From positions 25,726,364 through 25,790,363 of the forward strand of contig CM051028.1 in NCBI GenBank assembly GCA_027627225.1: a stretch of 64,000 nt of DNA, read 5' to 3'. The notes beneath the pieces were generated by a model, which did not search any database, was not told the DNA's origin, and saw only the letters and a list, made by a program, of their open reading frames with translations. The stretch comes from Congeria kusceri (Eukaryota > Mollusca > Bivalvia > Myida > Dreissenidae). The position numbers and the translations under genes are program-made. The number at the start of each line of letters is the position of its first letter. Position 1 is the stretch's first letter. Of this stretch, positions 11,601 to 22,204 are shown piece after piece.

Positions 11601-13220
11601 TTGAAACTTTAACCAGAAAATCTATGTGAAAAAGGGGCATAACTCTGTCAAAATACAAAACAGAGTTATAAGGAATGTTACCTTGACACAGGAGTTGATG
11701 ACAAAGGTATATTCCAAGTTTCAAGTAAATAACTTGAATAATCTATTTGAAATTGGGGCATAATTATGTCACAATACAAACAGAGTTAATGGGAATGTTG
11801 GCCCTGATACTGGAGTTTATGACAAAGGCATATTGCAGGTTTCAAGTGAATATTTTGTGAAGTTTTTAAGTTACAATACTTTTGAATAAAAACTTTAGAT
11901 GCGGATGCAGACGCAGAAGGTAGTAGGAAATCTCACCTATACTTCGAATAGTCGAGCTAAGGATGGTACAGCGTTTTCTATATTTCTAAAAACATGAAAA
12001 TGTTTCTTAATGGTTACATATTTTTATACATTAAGTATTTTCTTACCCATTCTGCTATGTATCAGAATAACTTGCACCTGATACATGGAAAATAAACAAT
12101 AACAAGAGCACAGCCTACTCGTATAGATCATGAGAAATTTGAACTAAAGTTAAAATTCTAAGTTGAAAAAAGGGCAAGAAATCCACCAAAATCCCTGATA
12201 TAGTTACCTCAACATGTTTACAGAATAGGTTCATAACTGTGATAAAGAGTTACCTCCTCATGTCTGCAGAATGGGGTCAGCACTATAAACAAGTATCTTG
12301 TGTTTCAATTTAATGTCTTTGATAGTTATTGAGGAATTTGATTAATAACAAAAAAATATCAAAATATTCTAAATTGTAAGTCCAAACAAGGGCAGATAAC
12401 TCTGGAAATACAAATCACAGGGTCACCTGCCTTGTTACGAATTACCCTTTTGATAGTGAACAAGTATTGAAAGTTTCAAATGGATACCTTTGATAGTTTT
12501 TGAGAAATGCACTCTGACAAAAAACTTAACCAAAAAACTTAACTAACGCAGACGCTGATGCAGACGCTGACGACAGAGCGACGACAATAACTCGACTTTT
12601 TTTGTCGACAAGTCAAGCTAATAACAACAATATATTTTATAGCTTACTTTTGTAAACACAAGAAAATAAGAATTTTTGTGTTACATTAATTTTTAACTTT
12701 TTTCTTACCCATTATTGTTCTGCTTTGGCCAGACCCATAAGGAGATGGTGAACTCCTGCGTGGAGGACATATTAGGGGTCACAGAAGGCGTAACGAAACA
12801 TGTGGGCCCGCTGCTGATGAAGGAAGTGGATGACGACTGGAAGGGGCTCCCCGGTCGCGTGTTAATGGTGTCAAGAAACACGCAGTCGCTGAAACCCGTC
12901 GTCTGAATGAGGAGATTCAAGTAGCTCGGGGTTTCTGATCGCCCGGGACATTGTTGGACGCAAAAGTCCTGAGTGCACATGCTCACAGATATTGGGAATA
13001 TCGAGCTTTTACAGTATGCGGAGCGTTCCTGTACGCCACAGGTGCCTTGCGACGGCTCCGTTAGAACGGGGCGATACTGAGCTGCATTGAATAATGGTGG
13101 GAATGGACGAGTATTTTGATTGGTTACTTGAGAATTAACAATTCTAGTCTGAGCAAAAATCACACCGAGTATTAACAAAATAAGATCACAACATTTCTTA
13201 GATGATTTTCTGCATTTCAT
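5487..13220 (-). CDS. USH2A: Usherin-like protein, N-terminal part (six coding exons; continues left of window)
   Basis: Joining 13220..12709, 9454..9292, 7862..7730, 7312..7152, 6458..6285 and 5680..5487 gives 445 residues plus two bases with consistent phases and GT-AG sites. Vertebrate usherin is a very large basement-membrane and stereocilia/photoreceptor linker protein. Matching landmarks: signal peptide (residues 1-30, hydrophobic LILLILGVIFAQ); Cys-rich segment with CTQDFCVQQCPGRSE (human CTQRFCIQDCPYRS); LamG-like domain (about 140-290, with KMSFFMNGV and GRIQDFRFYQVTLSNREI); and the beginning of the laminin N-terminal domain (about 300 on, with SSCRCPSAYPRV, NFEAHPLEYVND, WQQFARNC, SVNC). 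The signal-peptide Met was chosen as start over an in-frame Met 43 codons upstream, because TTTGCAG immediately precedes it and looks like an acceptor, implying an upstream non-coding exon as in human. EGF-like laminin, fibronectin III and membrane parts lie beyond the window. Orthology rather than a usherin-related paralogue is inferred. Confidence 0.92.
6162..6266 (+). mobile_element. GAGGCGC foldback MITE, copy 1 (internally deleted, about 105 bp)
   Basis: Keeps both terminal inverted repeats (ATGAGGCGCATGGTGGGAAA at the left, TTTTCCCACGATGCGCCTC at the right) and one CGGATTAGCCTGTGCAG arm, but lacks the centre found in the ~265-bp copies. Sits in usherin-like intron 5, about 18 bp from the exon 5 donor. 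Confidence 0.85.
6285..6458 (-). CDS. USH2A: Usherin-like gene, coding exon 5 (laminin N-terminal domain)
   Basis: 58 codons, phase 0 at both ends. Contains HYCIKNGEPDNTNDHVLRLN and FEAHPLEYVNDGDANSIWVS (human RYCIPNDAGDTADNRVSRLN and PEAHPLSFVNDNDVGTSWVS). Its donor at 6284 lies only about 20 bp from a MITE copy (6162-6266). Confidence 0.94.
7152..7312 (-). CDS. USH2A: Usherin-like gene, coding exon 4 (end of LamG-like, start of laminin N-terminal domain)
   Basis: Acceptor TTCTTCTAG| and donor |GTTACA. Encodes TYQFLGRIQDFRFYQVTLSN, then REIAEDYSG and SSCRCPSAYPRVKPLQ, colinear with human FVGRMQDFRLYQVALTNREI and SHCRCPGSHPRVHPL. The acceptor was fixed by phase: 11 bases further in, a second AG (TTACCAG|TTTCTG) would leave the frame broken. 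Confidence 0.92.
7730..7862 (-). CDS. USH2A: Usherin-like gene, coding exon 3 (LamG-like)
   Basis: Acceptor TTTCTAAG| and donor |GTATTG. Begins VFGTKMSFFMNGVGPGFSAA (human VHQTKISFFINGVEKDHTPF) and ends VRVGLTLSG. 44 codons plus one base. Confidence 0.92.
8449..8710 (+). mobile_element. GAGGCGC foldback MITE, copy 2
   Basis: Full-length but diverged. Each half carries its own hairpin around GGATTAGCC...GGCTAATCC, and the central stretch TTTATGGTATTTTCTGTTTC gives the orientation. Lies in the intron between usherin-like coding exons 2 and 3. The ~68-residue frames across it are by-products of the repeat. Confidence 0.88.
9292..9454 (-). CDS. USH2A: Usherin-like gene, coding exon 2 (LamG-like)
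   Basis: Acceptor TCTTCAG| at 9455, donor |GTACAT at 9291. Translates as TLIQKVSKQTGDIVFELNIR... to EKWTYIAIQ, aligning with human VMCVIEKTVDGQIVFKLTIS... to KKWIHLSVQ. One base completes the previous codon; the exon ends in phase 0. Confidence 0.93.
9899..9940. repeat. ATT microsatellite
   Basis: A run of about twelve ATT/TTA triplets with one C interruption, inside the first usherin-like coding intron (between coding exons 1 and 2). Confidence 0.85.
10672..11960. mobile_element. Tandem-core element with GCTCGACTATTC-type ends (interrupted by a MITE)
   Basis: Begins CAGAGGACAGCGCGTTGGACT and ends TTCGAATAGTCGAGCTAA. Between them are about four units of ~150 bp (ACTTTAACCAGAAAATCTAT, GGGCATAACTCTGTCAAAAT, GGAGTTGATGACAAAGGTAT). 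The same organisation is at 16322-17242, and a shorter relative at 12113-12620. A 0.59-kb MITE sits inside the first unit. Confidence 0.7.
10769..11357. mobile_element. Mariner-like MITE with TA target duplication
   Basis: Terminal inverted repeats TACCGTAAAATCTCTATG and (reverse complement of the right end) TTACCGTAAAAGCTCTATA, each followed by TTTTCGGACAC; TA at both outer ends. TGTCCGAAAAT recurs inside. No transposase frame. The paralogous element at 16.4 kb has uninterrupted sequence at the equivalent point. Confidence 0.8.
12113..12620. repeat. Short relative of the tandem-core element
   Basis: Begins AGAGCACAGCCTACTCGTA and ends GACAAGTCAAGCTAA after a GACGCTGATGCAGACGCTGA stretch, the same termini and purine-rich tail as the elements at 10.7 and 16.3 kb. 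It lies about 90 bp downstream of the donor of the first usherin-like coding exon. Confidence 0.5.
12709..13220 (-). CDS. USH2A: Usherin-like gene, first coding exon (signal peptide, start of LamG-like domain)
   Basis: Encodes residues 1-170 from ATG at 13220-13218 to donor GG|GTAAGA at 12708. Contains the signal peptide, the Cys-rich segment CGVQERSAYCKSS and the first strand of the LamG-like domain (FTISLWVWPKQ, human FTLAVWLKPEQ). Ends in phase 2. TATTTGCAG just upstream of the ATG suggests that a 5' untranslated exon splices here. Confidence 0.93.
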
Positions 13221-16200
13221 ATCTGCAAATATCCCGTGTATACTTTGACTTTCATTTATTTGCTTGCGATGTACAGGTAACATATGTCCAATATAAAGCA
13301 CTCCAGATGGATCAAACATAGACTCACAATTTCTCAACACACAATCCACAGAAATATATTCACCAAATTACATACTTAAAGGTACATTTGAGACAAATAT
13401 TATAATTAATCCCCTTATTTAAATCCGAGTTTCATTAGTATCTTCCATAAATACTTAATAAAAGATTAATATTAAAACTTTTATAAATCTCCTTTACAAT
13501 TTAACAAGAAATAATAATTCCCTTATAAGGTGATCATGTACAATTCCTTCCAGAAACAATAACAAACATTAACTGTCAGTTCACCACATCAAGATGCTAG
13601 AAAACATTCTCAAATGGGACAAAAATCAATGTTCTTAGCCAATGACTGGCCTTATGTATACCTGAATCAGATATAAGAGAATATTATATTACGGACACAG
13701 CTGTCCAAATTAAGTTCCCAATCAATAAGAATAAGTCACCCAGGTGTTAAATAATGAATTCATAATTAATTAATTAGGGGCCCATTTTCAAGTGGAGATT
13801 GTCATTTTGTGGGTTTGATGATAGTCTCAGGTTTGCATTTAACATATGGTGATGTGTGAAAATGATTTTCTGTTGTTGTTGATTGTTCCTAATAATTTGC
13901 ATTAAAATATTTGTTATGGTAGATACATGGTATTATAGTGGTGTTCTAACTTAGACTTATGTTCTAATATGATTTAAAAACCTTATAAAAAACATTAGAA
14001 AAACAATACATTAAATTTTCAATGCATTTATTGCAAACACAAATGTTTTCGATTAGAAAATGTGTAAGTACTATTTGTATGTTTTTAATTAAATTCAATG
14101 TTAATACTTTTAAATAAAAACTAACTGGTAAGCATTATTGAATCAATAAGTAAATAAGCAAAACTTAGATTTTTTGTTCAAATAAAAACTAAACAGTAAG
14201 GTTTTATAAATGCTGAAACCTAACAAACTTTTTATGACATCCTAAAAAATATAATAAAATGGCTTACTTATGGCAGTATTGTTTTATGTTCAACCATGTT
14301 GTAATATACATTACTATTAATGTACACAACTTACAAATTACACAGTATTTTGTTATGTCCAACCATGTTGTAATATACATTACTATTAATGTATACAACT
14401 TACACACCAATGCCCTTATTTACCAACCCATTCTTAAACTTCAGACTCAAGATAAAATACTTGAGCGTTTGCACATATGCAGAATACCAACAAAGCTAAT
14501 GTTATTAACAAATAACAAGAAATGTCTTTTAAAAAGACAATCAGCGTTGAAATGTCATTTAAAAATTACCTAAACAGACGGCCAAGATGATCGGTTACGT
14601 GACTTCTCAGACCCCAGATTTTTCGGTCCCCACCAATATTAGGAGACTAATTATTGGACCCCAGATTTTTCGGACACTATAAGAAAACTTCTCGGACCCA
14701 AAAGTTAATTTGAGATAAATTTATTAATTTAAAAATTAAATAAAATTATAAGTAATATCTATGCCGTGAATAAACCAATCATACAGCTCCATGTTTCCAC
14801 CAGTGAAATTTGAATAACCAAAATAATTTAGGTTAACATTATTGTTATCTGAAATCTGAATTTGTCAAGCCAATTAAACAAATTAACAATGTAAGAAAAT
14901 AATTTCGGGAATGAATTAGAATTATTATGTATCCGACGAGTCTATACAGTTATTTATAGTACCGGTAATATACCATTCATGTTAGTTATCTAATATAATA
15001 ACGATTTGAAGTCAAATAAGCATTTATACTGTGTATCCCAATAAAAAGCAATATTCAGGGAACATTCAGCGATTGTTGAAATGATAAGACTTTATTTTTG
15101 ATAACGCAAGCATAAAAATTAATTAGACTATGACAATTTTAAATTATACCAGTAGAAATATGATATATCAAGGGTTCCAGTGTATAATTAGTATTGCAAA
15201 TTGTGTATTCATGCTACGCCAATAACAATGCGACGTATTCCGAATCTTCTTTTAATAACATTTTATCTATAGAAAATGTAGCAGAATTTTACAGATTAAA
15301 TAACATCTACTGGAGAAGTTGATAGAAAGATGCAATTATAAATAACTGTTAATAAATCGTAACCACAATTTTAAATCAAATTAACAGTAAGTTTATAAAT
15401 ATAAATTCCCCATTTATTGAAATATTAAGGTTTATGATTCTCTGAACGCTATTATTGACGCATGTACGAGTATATTAACACAGCTATACAACTGGTGCTA
15501 GCTACGCACGCTATTTTTAGAATGACACTACTGTTTCTCGAATGTGATGAACTCGCTAGAATCAATGGGCTACATGGAACGGCAACTCTGTGAATGAGAT
15601 TTATGACTGGCAACATTGCACAATTGCTATTTATAGAGCGTACTGCTTATATAAATGTAGGCTAAACAAAATAGTTATTTCGTTACATGAATGAATATAG
15701 CATTCTGTTTATGGCATACAATGAGAAAATACGTTCATAATTAGCCTCAGTTCTAGAGTATATGTCGAGGATATGTTTATAACTTCATTTTTACCGCTTA
15801 TGTAAACAATTATGTAAATTTGTAATCCCCAAAAGTATGCAACAGTTATTGGTATACGTTAAACCATTGTTTGAGGTTTGCATTCCCTAAAATTAGAACA
15901 TTTGCCCAATTCTATTGGCATTCAATTTTCCCGCTGCATAATTATCGCAAGAAATGTAGGTCAAAAGTGATCTTAGACAGCTACGCCGAAAAAATGCTAA
16001 AATTACCCTTGGTGAATGCCAAGTAAGATTGAAACTAACAGCATTCATACAATAGAACAGTTTCAAGAATATGTCTCAAGACTATGAATGGGTTAGTGAA
16101 TATAGATCAGGTATTCATCAATGAAACCTGTGTCACTTATAAATCTCTGCCCCCCCCCCCCTCTCAAATCTATGAATGGGTTAGTGAATATAGATCAGGT

Positions 16201-16321
16201 ATTCATCATGAAACCTGTGTCACTTATAAATCTCTGGCCCCCCCTCTCCCCCCCCCCCCCCAAAGAAAATAAATAAATACTACTATAGCTTTGATAAAAC
16301 AGGAAAAATTTCAATAACAAG
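13221..16321. other. Intergenic, AT-rich; probable 5' region of the usherin-like gene
   Basis: No exon recognised. Two local duplications are visible: a ~70-bp unit twice at 14277-14405 (CAACCATGTTGTAATATACA) and a ~85-bp unit twice at 16083-16245 (GAATGGGTTAGTGAATATAG), each second copy flanked by a poly-C run of ten or more. The promoter and untranslated first exon of the usherin-like gene are probably here, but I cannot place them. Confidence 0.4.
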
Positions 16322-17242
16322 ATCTGTCAGAGCACAGCGCGCTCGACTATTCAAATTATTCAGATGGTACATATTTTGAAAAGTGGAAGGATAAATATGT
16401 TCAAATACAAAGCTTATGGCAATTATTTCATCATTTAATTAAAAGTTTCCAGTAAATATCTTATGAAGTTTAAAAACTTAAAAGACTTTGGAACAAAAAT
16501 TGTAACCCCAAAATCTATGTGAAAAGTGGGCATACCTCTGTCAAAATACAAAACAGCTTTATGGGGAATGTTGCACCTGATGCTGGAGTTGATGACCAAG
16601 GTATATTCCAAGTTTGAAGTGAATAACCTATGAAGTTTTGAATTTTAAAGTAATTTGATTAAAAGTTGAAACTCTATGTGAAAAGGGGGAAAACATTGTT
16701 AAAATACAAAACTTAGTTATGGGGAATGTTGCACTTGATGTTGAAGATCATGAAACAGGTACATTTCAAGATTCAAGTGAATAACTTGTGTAGTTTTGTA
16801 GTTTTGAAGTTGTGTGACTTTTCAATATAAACTTTAACCAGAAAATCTATGTGTAAAGGGGCATACTTCTATCAAAATACAAAACAGGAATATGGGAATG
16901 TTTCACTTGATGATGGAGTTAATGACAAAGGTATATTCCAAGTTTTAAGTGTTAAGTGTTAATAACTTATGAAGTTTAGAAGTTACAAACCTTTTGAGTA
17001 TAAACCAAAAAATCTATGTGAGAAAGGGACATAACTCTGTCAAAATACAAAATTGAGTTATGGAAAATGTTGCACCTGATGCTGTAGTTGATGACATGGG
17101 TATACTCCAAGTTTCATGTGAATAACTTATGTAGTTTTGAGGTTATAAGACCTTTGAATATTAAGTTTTACCAAGTCATGATGTGGACGCCGACGCCGGG
17201 GTGAGTAGGAAAGCTCACCTATTCTTCGAACAGTCGAGCTAA
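16322..17242. mobile_element. Tandem-core element, second copy
   Basis: Starts AGAGCACAGCGCGCTCGACT and ends CTTCGAACAGTCGAGCTAAA, so GCTCGACTATTC-like ends are inverted. Carries about four 150-bp units related to those at 10.7-11.9 kb. It supplies the uninterrupted version of the site where the 10.77-kb MITE inserted (near 16413). Confidence 0.7.
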
Positions 17243-17464
17243 AAATTGTCAAGGCCAATAAACATATACTCAAACAGTCCCAATAATGTCAGCCAAATGC
17301 AGTGTTGTAATTCATTAATAATTGGTACTGTTTCACTAAACATATTACGACAAATGCCAAAATTAATTTTAAATTTATTTATGACAAAAACATAAGCATT
17401 TTTGAAATTAAGAAAGCTGCACTGTTTTGTGAATAACAACCCTTGTGGCCAAAAAATAAATGAA

Positions 17465-17727
17465 ATGAGGCGCGTCGTGGGAAAACCGGACTTAATGCAT
17501 GTGCGTAAAGTGTCGTCCCGGATTAGCCTGTGCAGTCTGCACAGGCTAATCCTGGATGGCACTTTCCGCTTTTATGGTATTTTCTGTTTCAATGAAGTCT
17601 CTTCTAACCATAAATCCACTTTAGGCGGAAAGTGCCGTCCTGGATCAGCCTGTGCGGACTGCACAGGCTAATCCGGGACGACACTTTATGCACATGCATT
17701 AAGACCGGTTTTCCCACGACATGCCAC
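17465..17727 (+). mobile_element. GAGGCGC foldback MITE, copy 3
   Basis: A 263-bp full-length copy. Outer inverted repeats (GAGGCGCGTCGTGGGAAAAC and its inverse) enclose two inner hairpins built on GGATTAGCCTGTGCAG, so the strand can fold into a cross-like shape with two stem-loops. Confidence 0.9.
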
Positions 17728-18904
17728 AAATATGATTAGTCTCAAGATGCTTTATGAAACATTACCATGGACGGGTTAGAACCCAGCCCTCTATGGATAC
17801 AGTGTAGCTATTCTCAAGACAGACTGAAGTCAGATGGAACCCACTGAGCAATATGTATAAAGGGGCTTCTGATGACATAAAATGCGACCAGACAGACTCC
17901 ACAAGACCTGGTATCTGCTGGCAGCATATATCTGAGTGACTACATACAGTACCCACCATCATGCTTACTGCATGGAGCCTCAGAACTCTTATGCATATTA
18001 TCAACGTAATAGCAGTATCAATGGGTGTCAGCAACAGGGTGGGCACAAACAGGATCAGAAAAAGGTCACACTGCACCAATATTCCACCTACTTGATTACC
18101 TTCGGTGGAATAACACTCCAGTTGGCTACTGAACAAAAGTTGATATAAGACTCTGCAACATCTAAGACAAAAACATTACAAAGCATAAAAGAACAAAAAA
18201 ATCAAAATGGGCCCCAAGCAACTAAAATGCTTGTAACAGAAAGTGGAAAAGGCACAAGGCTTCCACTTTTGGTAGCAATATGCCATTTTCCATGAAAAAA
18301 CAAACTGTTGCTAATGCAAACATGGACTGGTCACTCCAGAGTCCTAAAAAGTACAGCATGCCCACTCACTACGCAGACACACTGCACCAAAATCCAACGT
18401 ACTTATTACCGTTCAGTGGAATAGCACCCCAGTTGCCTGTTGGTTGCACCAAATGTGCTTAAAAATTTGGAATTTTTTAATTAATATCATTATGTTGCAG
18501 AGTCTTCTGCATCCATTCTCCCAAAACATAATCATTCAAAATTAAGGACAAAAAAGCAGGTTTTGAAATCATTTTGCACATGATCATTTAAAATTAAGGA
18601 CAAGAAAACGCTGGTCTTTTAAACAATTTTCACATGATCATTTCAAATTAAGGACAAAACAATAAGATTTTAAAAACAATTTGCACATGATCATTTAAAA
18701 TTAAGAACAAGAAAATCGTTTTTTTAAAAACAATTTGCATCTACCATTTTGTCATGATTTATAAGTTAACACATTTCACAGAAGATAGTACTGATAATAC
18801 TGAAAAAAAGTAGTATGAGGCTAGTGGCCTGGCCCCAAGTTCACAAAACATGTTTTTCAGGTTCAAGATAACATTGAGCCAGATATTTTAGGATCAGACT
18901 AAAA
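17728..18904. other. Intergenic; two small tandem duplications
   Basis: At 18060-18130 and 18370-18435 a ~70-bp segment is duplicated (ACACTGCACCAA, then GGTGGAATAACAC / AGTGGAATAGCAC, then CAGTTG). From 18526 to 18742 a ~64-bp unit (ATGATCATTTAAAATTAAGG) is repeated about four times. No exon recognised. Confidence 0.5.
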
Positions 18905-20305
18905 CAAGACATTGTGTTCGATAAAGACACATGCCCCCAGTTAGTGCTGGGCAGCCCATTTGAATTATTGAATGTCTAAATAAGGTCATGGTCAAAGTAT
19001 GGTTGGGTGATATGGGTGGATAGAGGAATGGCCATAAGCAACAACAGTGAACTGTGAAAGTATCCTAGTGTTGTAGTAAGGGGTGTTGGTGCTAGATGAA
19101 ACGTTAAAATCTAGTTAACCAAGAAATGGCACTTTTGAATTATTACAAGTCCAAACAAGAGATGTTTGTAAAACATGTATGCCCCCCGACTTGCAGCCAA
19201 GTTGTGAATATGTGCAATTGTTAAGAAATTTTTGTAATATGCAATCCCAAGCGAGGTCTTGATATATGGTATATATGTATGAAGTTTCATTAAAATATCA
19301 TGATGTGTTCTCAAGTTATTGAGGGGAAACCATTTTTCTAATTTAAGCAATGGTGTCCTTGACCTTTGACCTGTTGACCTCAAAATGTATAGGCGTCTTC
19401 ATTAACTTCCAAGTAACAAGCAAACCAGCTTTCATGATCGTAGGTCAAAGCGTTCTCTAGATATCGTGCGGAAACTAAATGGTCTACGGACAGACCGTCC
19501 ATCCGACCGACTGATGGACAGGTGCAAAGCAAGATACCCCCACTTCTTCAAAGGGGGCATAATTAGGTCAAGGTCAAGCTCAAAATGAGGTTGGGTGGTA
19601 TCGGTGTATTGGGGATGGTCATAAGCAACAACTGTGTAAGTATGCAACAACTGTGTAAGTATGCAAGTGTTGTAGCAAGAGGTGTTGGTGCTAGACGAAA
19701 CGGTAAAATCTAGTTAACCAAGAAACAGCCCATTTGAATTATTCTAAGTCCAAATTAGGTCAAGGTAAAGGTCAAAGTGAGGTTGGGTGATATGGGTGGA
19801 TAGGGAATAGTCATAAGCAACAACTGTGTAAGTATCCAAGTGTTGTAGTAAGCGGTGTTGGTGCTAGACGAAACAGTAAAATCTAGTTAACCAAGAAATG
19901 GCACTTTTGAATTATAACAAGTCTAAATTCGGTCAAGGTCTAAGTGAGGTTGGGTGATATGGGTGGATTGGGGATGGTCATAAGCAACAACTGTGCAAGT
20001 ATCCAAGTGTTGTAGCAAGAGGTGTTGGTGCTAGACGAAACGGTAATATCTAGTTAACCAAGAAACAGCCCATTGGAATTATTGTAAGTGCAAATTAGGT
20101 CAACATCAAGGTCAAAGTGAGGTTGGGTGATATGGGTGGATAGGGAATGGACATAAGCAACAACTGTGTAAGTATCCAAGTGTTGTAGTAAGCGGTGTTG
20201 GTGCTAGAAGAAACTGTAAAATCTACTTAATCTTGTCACGAACGGATGGACAGACAGACACGACAATCACAATATGCCTCCCACATCAAAAAGCCGGGGG
20301 CATAA
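18905..20305 (-). mobile_element. Helitron-like (HINE/pearl-type) satellite-carrying element, minus orientation
   Basis: Read on the minus strand it begins TTATGCCCCCGGC...GGGAGGCATA, has a GTCTGTCTGTCC microsatellite, then about five units of ~170 bp (GGTTGGGTGATATGGGTGGA on the plus strand), and ends GGGGGCATGTGTC...GTCTTG. A short single-unit relative is at 37314-37582. A second, different element is inserted inside it at 19156-19562. Confidence 0.75.
19156..19562 (-). mobile_element. Nested Helitron-like element (407 bp)
   Basis: Read on the minus strand it runs from TTATGCCCCC to a perfect stem-loop ATGTTT-GTA-AAACAT followed by CTCTTG. It splits one unit of the surrounding array between GTCCAAA and TTAGG; undisturbed units read GTCCAAATTAGG (about 19748) and CAAATTAGG (20091). 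No target-site duplication is needed to explain the junctions. Confidence 0.78.
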
Positions 20306-21271
20306 AAATGAGGTTCACCTAATACCGGGATCAATTTTAATAATTGGACAAATATATATTTTACATAATAATGAACTACTCTCAATCTGAGATGAATATT
20401 TTTAAACAAAGCTTAACAAAAATTGGTGTTATTTTATCTCGAAGGAAAGGTATTTTGAAAATAAAATATTTTAGAGATTCCGCTCATTTGAGCTAGAAGA
20501 TCAAGATCGATCAGCTAAGATTGATCTTGATCCTATATAGAGTTAATTCTTTGTGAATATGGGGCCAGTTCTTCATTGACATGAGTTATCAGAGTTATTA
20601 CAATTTTCTTCTTAATTAAACAGAAAATCTTCAATGACAAGTACCTTAATTGACCAGTGTTCTTAAGTAATCAGTGTTGTAAAGTGACCAATGTTCTTAT
20701 GTGCCATGTTATTTTTATTAAACAGAGTTCTTAAATGGCCACTTCTTTAAATGACCAGTGTTCTTAAGAGACCAGTGTTCTTAAGAGACCAATGTTCTTA
20801 AGAGACCAGTGTTCTTAGATGACTAGTGTTCTGAAGTGACCAGTGTTTGTAAATGACCACTGTTTTTAAGTAACTAGTGTTCTTAAATGGCAAGTGTTCT
20901 AACTGATCGTTCTTCGTAACTGACCAGTGTCCTTAAGTGACCAGACTTTAACGTATCCAGTGTTCTGCAAGTACATGTAACACCATAGTGATGCAGAAAC
21001 TACACAAATAACTTCGGGATACAAAATGCAAAGAATCATTTTTCATAAATATATGTAAGAATAAATTCAAAAATAACAAAGGCAAATATCAATATTAAAT
21101 TTCATCAGCACCATTCCTGATTTTGTAGATTCTAATAGAATTGACACAACTATGTATAAAGATTTCCCATTGCACATCTGGTTTGCTTAAAAAATGTAAC
21201 AAACTAGCTTCATTTAATATTATTCCATATCTAAATAACACAACAATGTCACACTTTTAGGAAAGTTAAAT
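20306..21271. repeat. Minisatellite of about 17 bp (GACCAGTGTTCTTAAGT) within AT-rich sequence
   Basis: From about 20653 to 20965 the unit GACCAGTGTTCTTAAGT, with variants such as GACCAGTGTTCTTAAGA, is repeated roughly fifteen or more times with increasing divergence at the edges. The remainder of the interval shows nothing recognisable except a short palindrome around 20500 (GATCAAGATCGATC...GATTGATCTTGATC). Confidence 0.75.
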
Positions 21272-21552
21272 AAGAACTGTTTGTAAAACAGGTATGCCCC
21301 CTTTAATGACATGAGCAAAAATTGACTGTGTTTATATAAAATAATAACCAGATCAAAACAGAAATACAGGAGCTATAGCCACTGTTTTATAATAAATGCA
21401 AACCTTTAGTTCTATTACTTATACCAAACAGAAATTTAATTCCTGAATTACTCTCTTTGCTCTTCTTTCCTAGAAGTCTAACTTGCTTCAGAATTGGTTC
21501 TATTCTCTGGAAAATCTAAATTCACCACCACCATATTCACGGAGGGGGGCAT
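21272..21552 (-). mobile_element. Short Helitron-like element
   Basis: Ends like the 19156-19562 element: a stem-loop CTGTTT-GTA-AAACAG next to GGTATGCCCCC on the left and GGAGGGGGGCATT on the right. It has no tandem core and no clear GTCC microsatellite. Confidence 0.6.
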
Positions 21553-21847
21553 TGCGTAATCAGTAACTAGACACTACACAGAGCTTTGGGTAGTGAAAAT
21601 GTATTCATGATATTAAAGTGGGCAGTTTACAGCATTTTGGATTTCATTGTTCACTTCTCAGCTTATGTATATTAATTGTTGCTTATTAGTATGTGTTAGA
21701 ACGATAAAAATACTTTTGGATTTTCAATTCTTGCAAAGCAGAACATATACAGTTAGGTTCAGTAAAACTAAAAGAGTGAACCAAAGACTGTAAGTACATT
21801 ATGTATTATTTATAATAATTTTTTTTATATAGTTATGGTAAATTAAT

Positions 21848-22112
21848 ATGAAGCGCGTCGTGGGAAAACCGGTCTTAATGCACGTGCGTAAAGTGTCGTC
21901 CCGGATTAGCCTGTGCAGTCTGCACAGGCTAATCCGGGATGGCACTTTCCTCTTTAATGGTATTTTCTGTTTCAAGGAGGACTCTTCTAAACATAAATCC
22001 ACTGTAGGCGGAAAGTGCCGTCCCCGATTAGCCTGTGCAGACTACACAGGCTAATCCGGGACGACACTTTAAGCACATGCATTAAGTCCGGTTTTCCCAC
22101 GAAGCGCCTCAT
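21848..22112 (+). mobile_element. GAGGCGC foldback MITE, copy 4
   Basis: A 265-bp copy with inner GGATTAGCCTGTGCAG hairpins nearly perfect in both halves. Its right end (GCGCCTCAT) directly adjoins a coding-like stretch on the minus strand and supplies that frame's stop codon. Confidence 0.9.
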
Positions 22113-22200
22113 ATGTAAAGTCCCCAGTGCTCCAGAGAGTCCTGAAAATCCTCCCTAATGTCATCACTCCTTGTCCTTGAATGATACTTCATGGCAAAGT
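22109..22200 (-). CDS. Possible terminal exon or exon remnant, unidentified
   Basis: On the minus strand TTTTACAG| at 22201 looks like an acceptor. It is followed by 29 codons (FAMKYHSRTR, then SDDIREDFQDSLEHWGLYI) and TGA. Codon composition is less AT-rich than the surroundings, but 30 open codons can occur by chance. The TGA overlaps the MITE end, so the original exon may have been longer and cut by the insertion. I do not recognise the peptide, and no neighbouring exon was found. Confidence 0.25.
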
Positions 22201-22204
22201 CTGT

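Noticed and set aside
13221..13349. Upstream extension of the usherin-like protein by 43 residues
   Set aside because: It would bury the signal peptide; TTTGCAG next to the chosen ATG suggests the extension is intronic.
14259..14573. 104-residue plus-strand frame
   Set aside because: Made by a 70-bp tandem duplication in AT-rich intergenic DNA; no homology or splice context.
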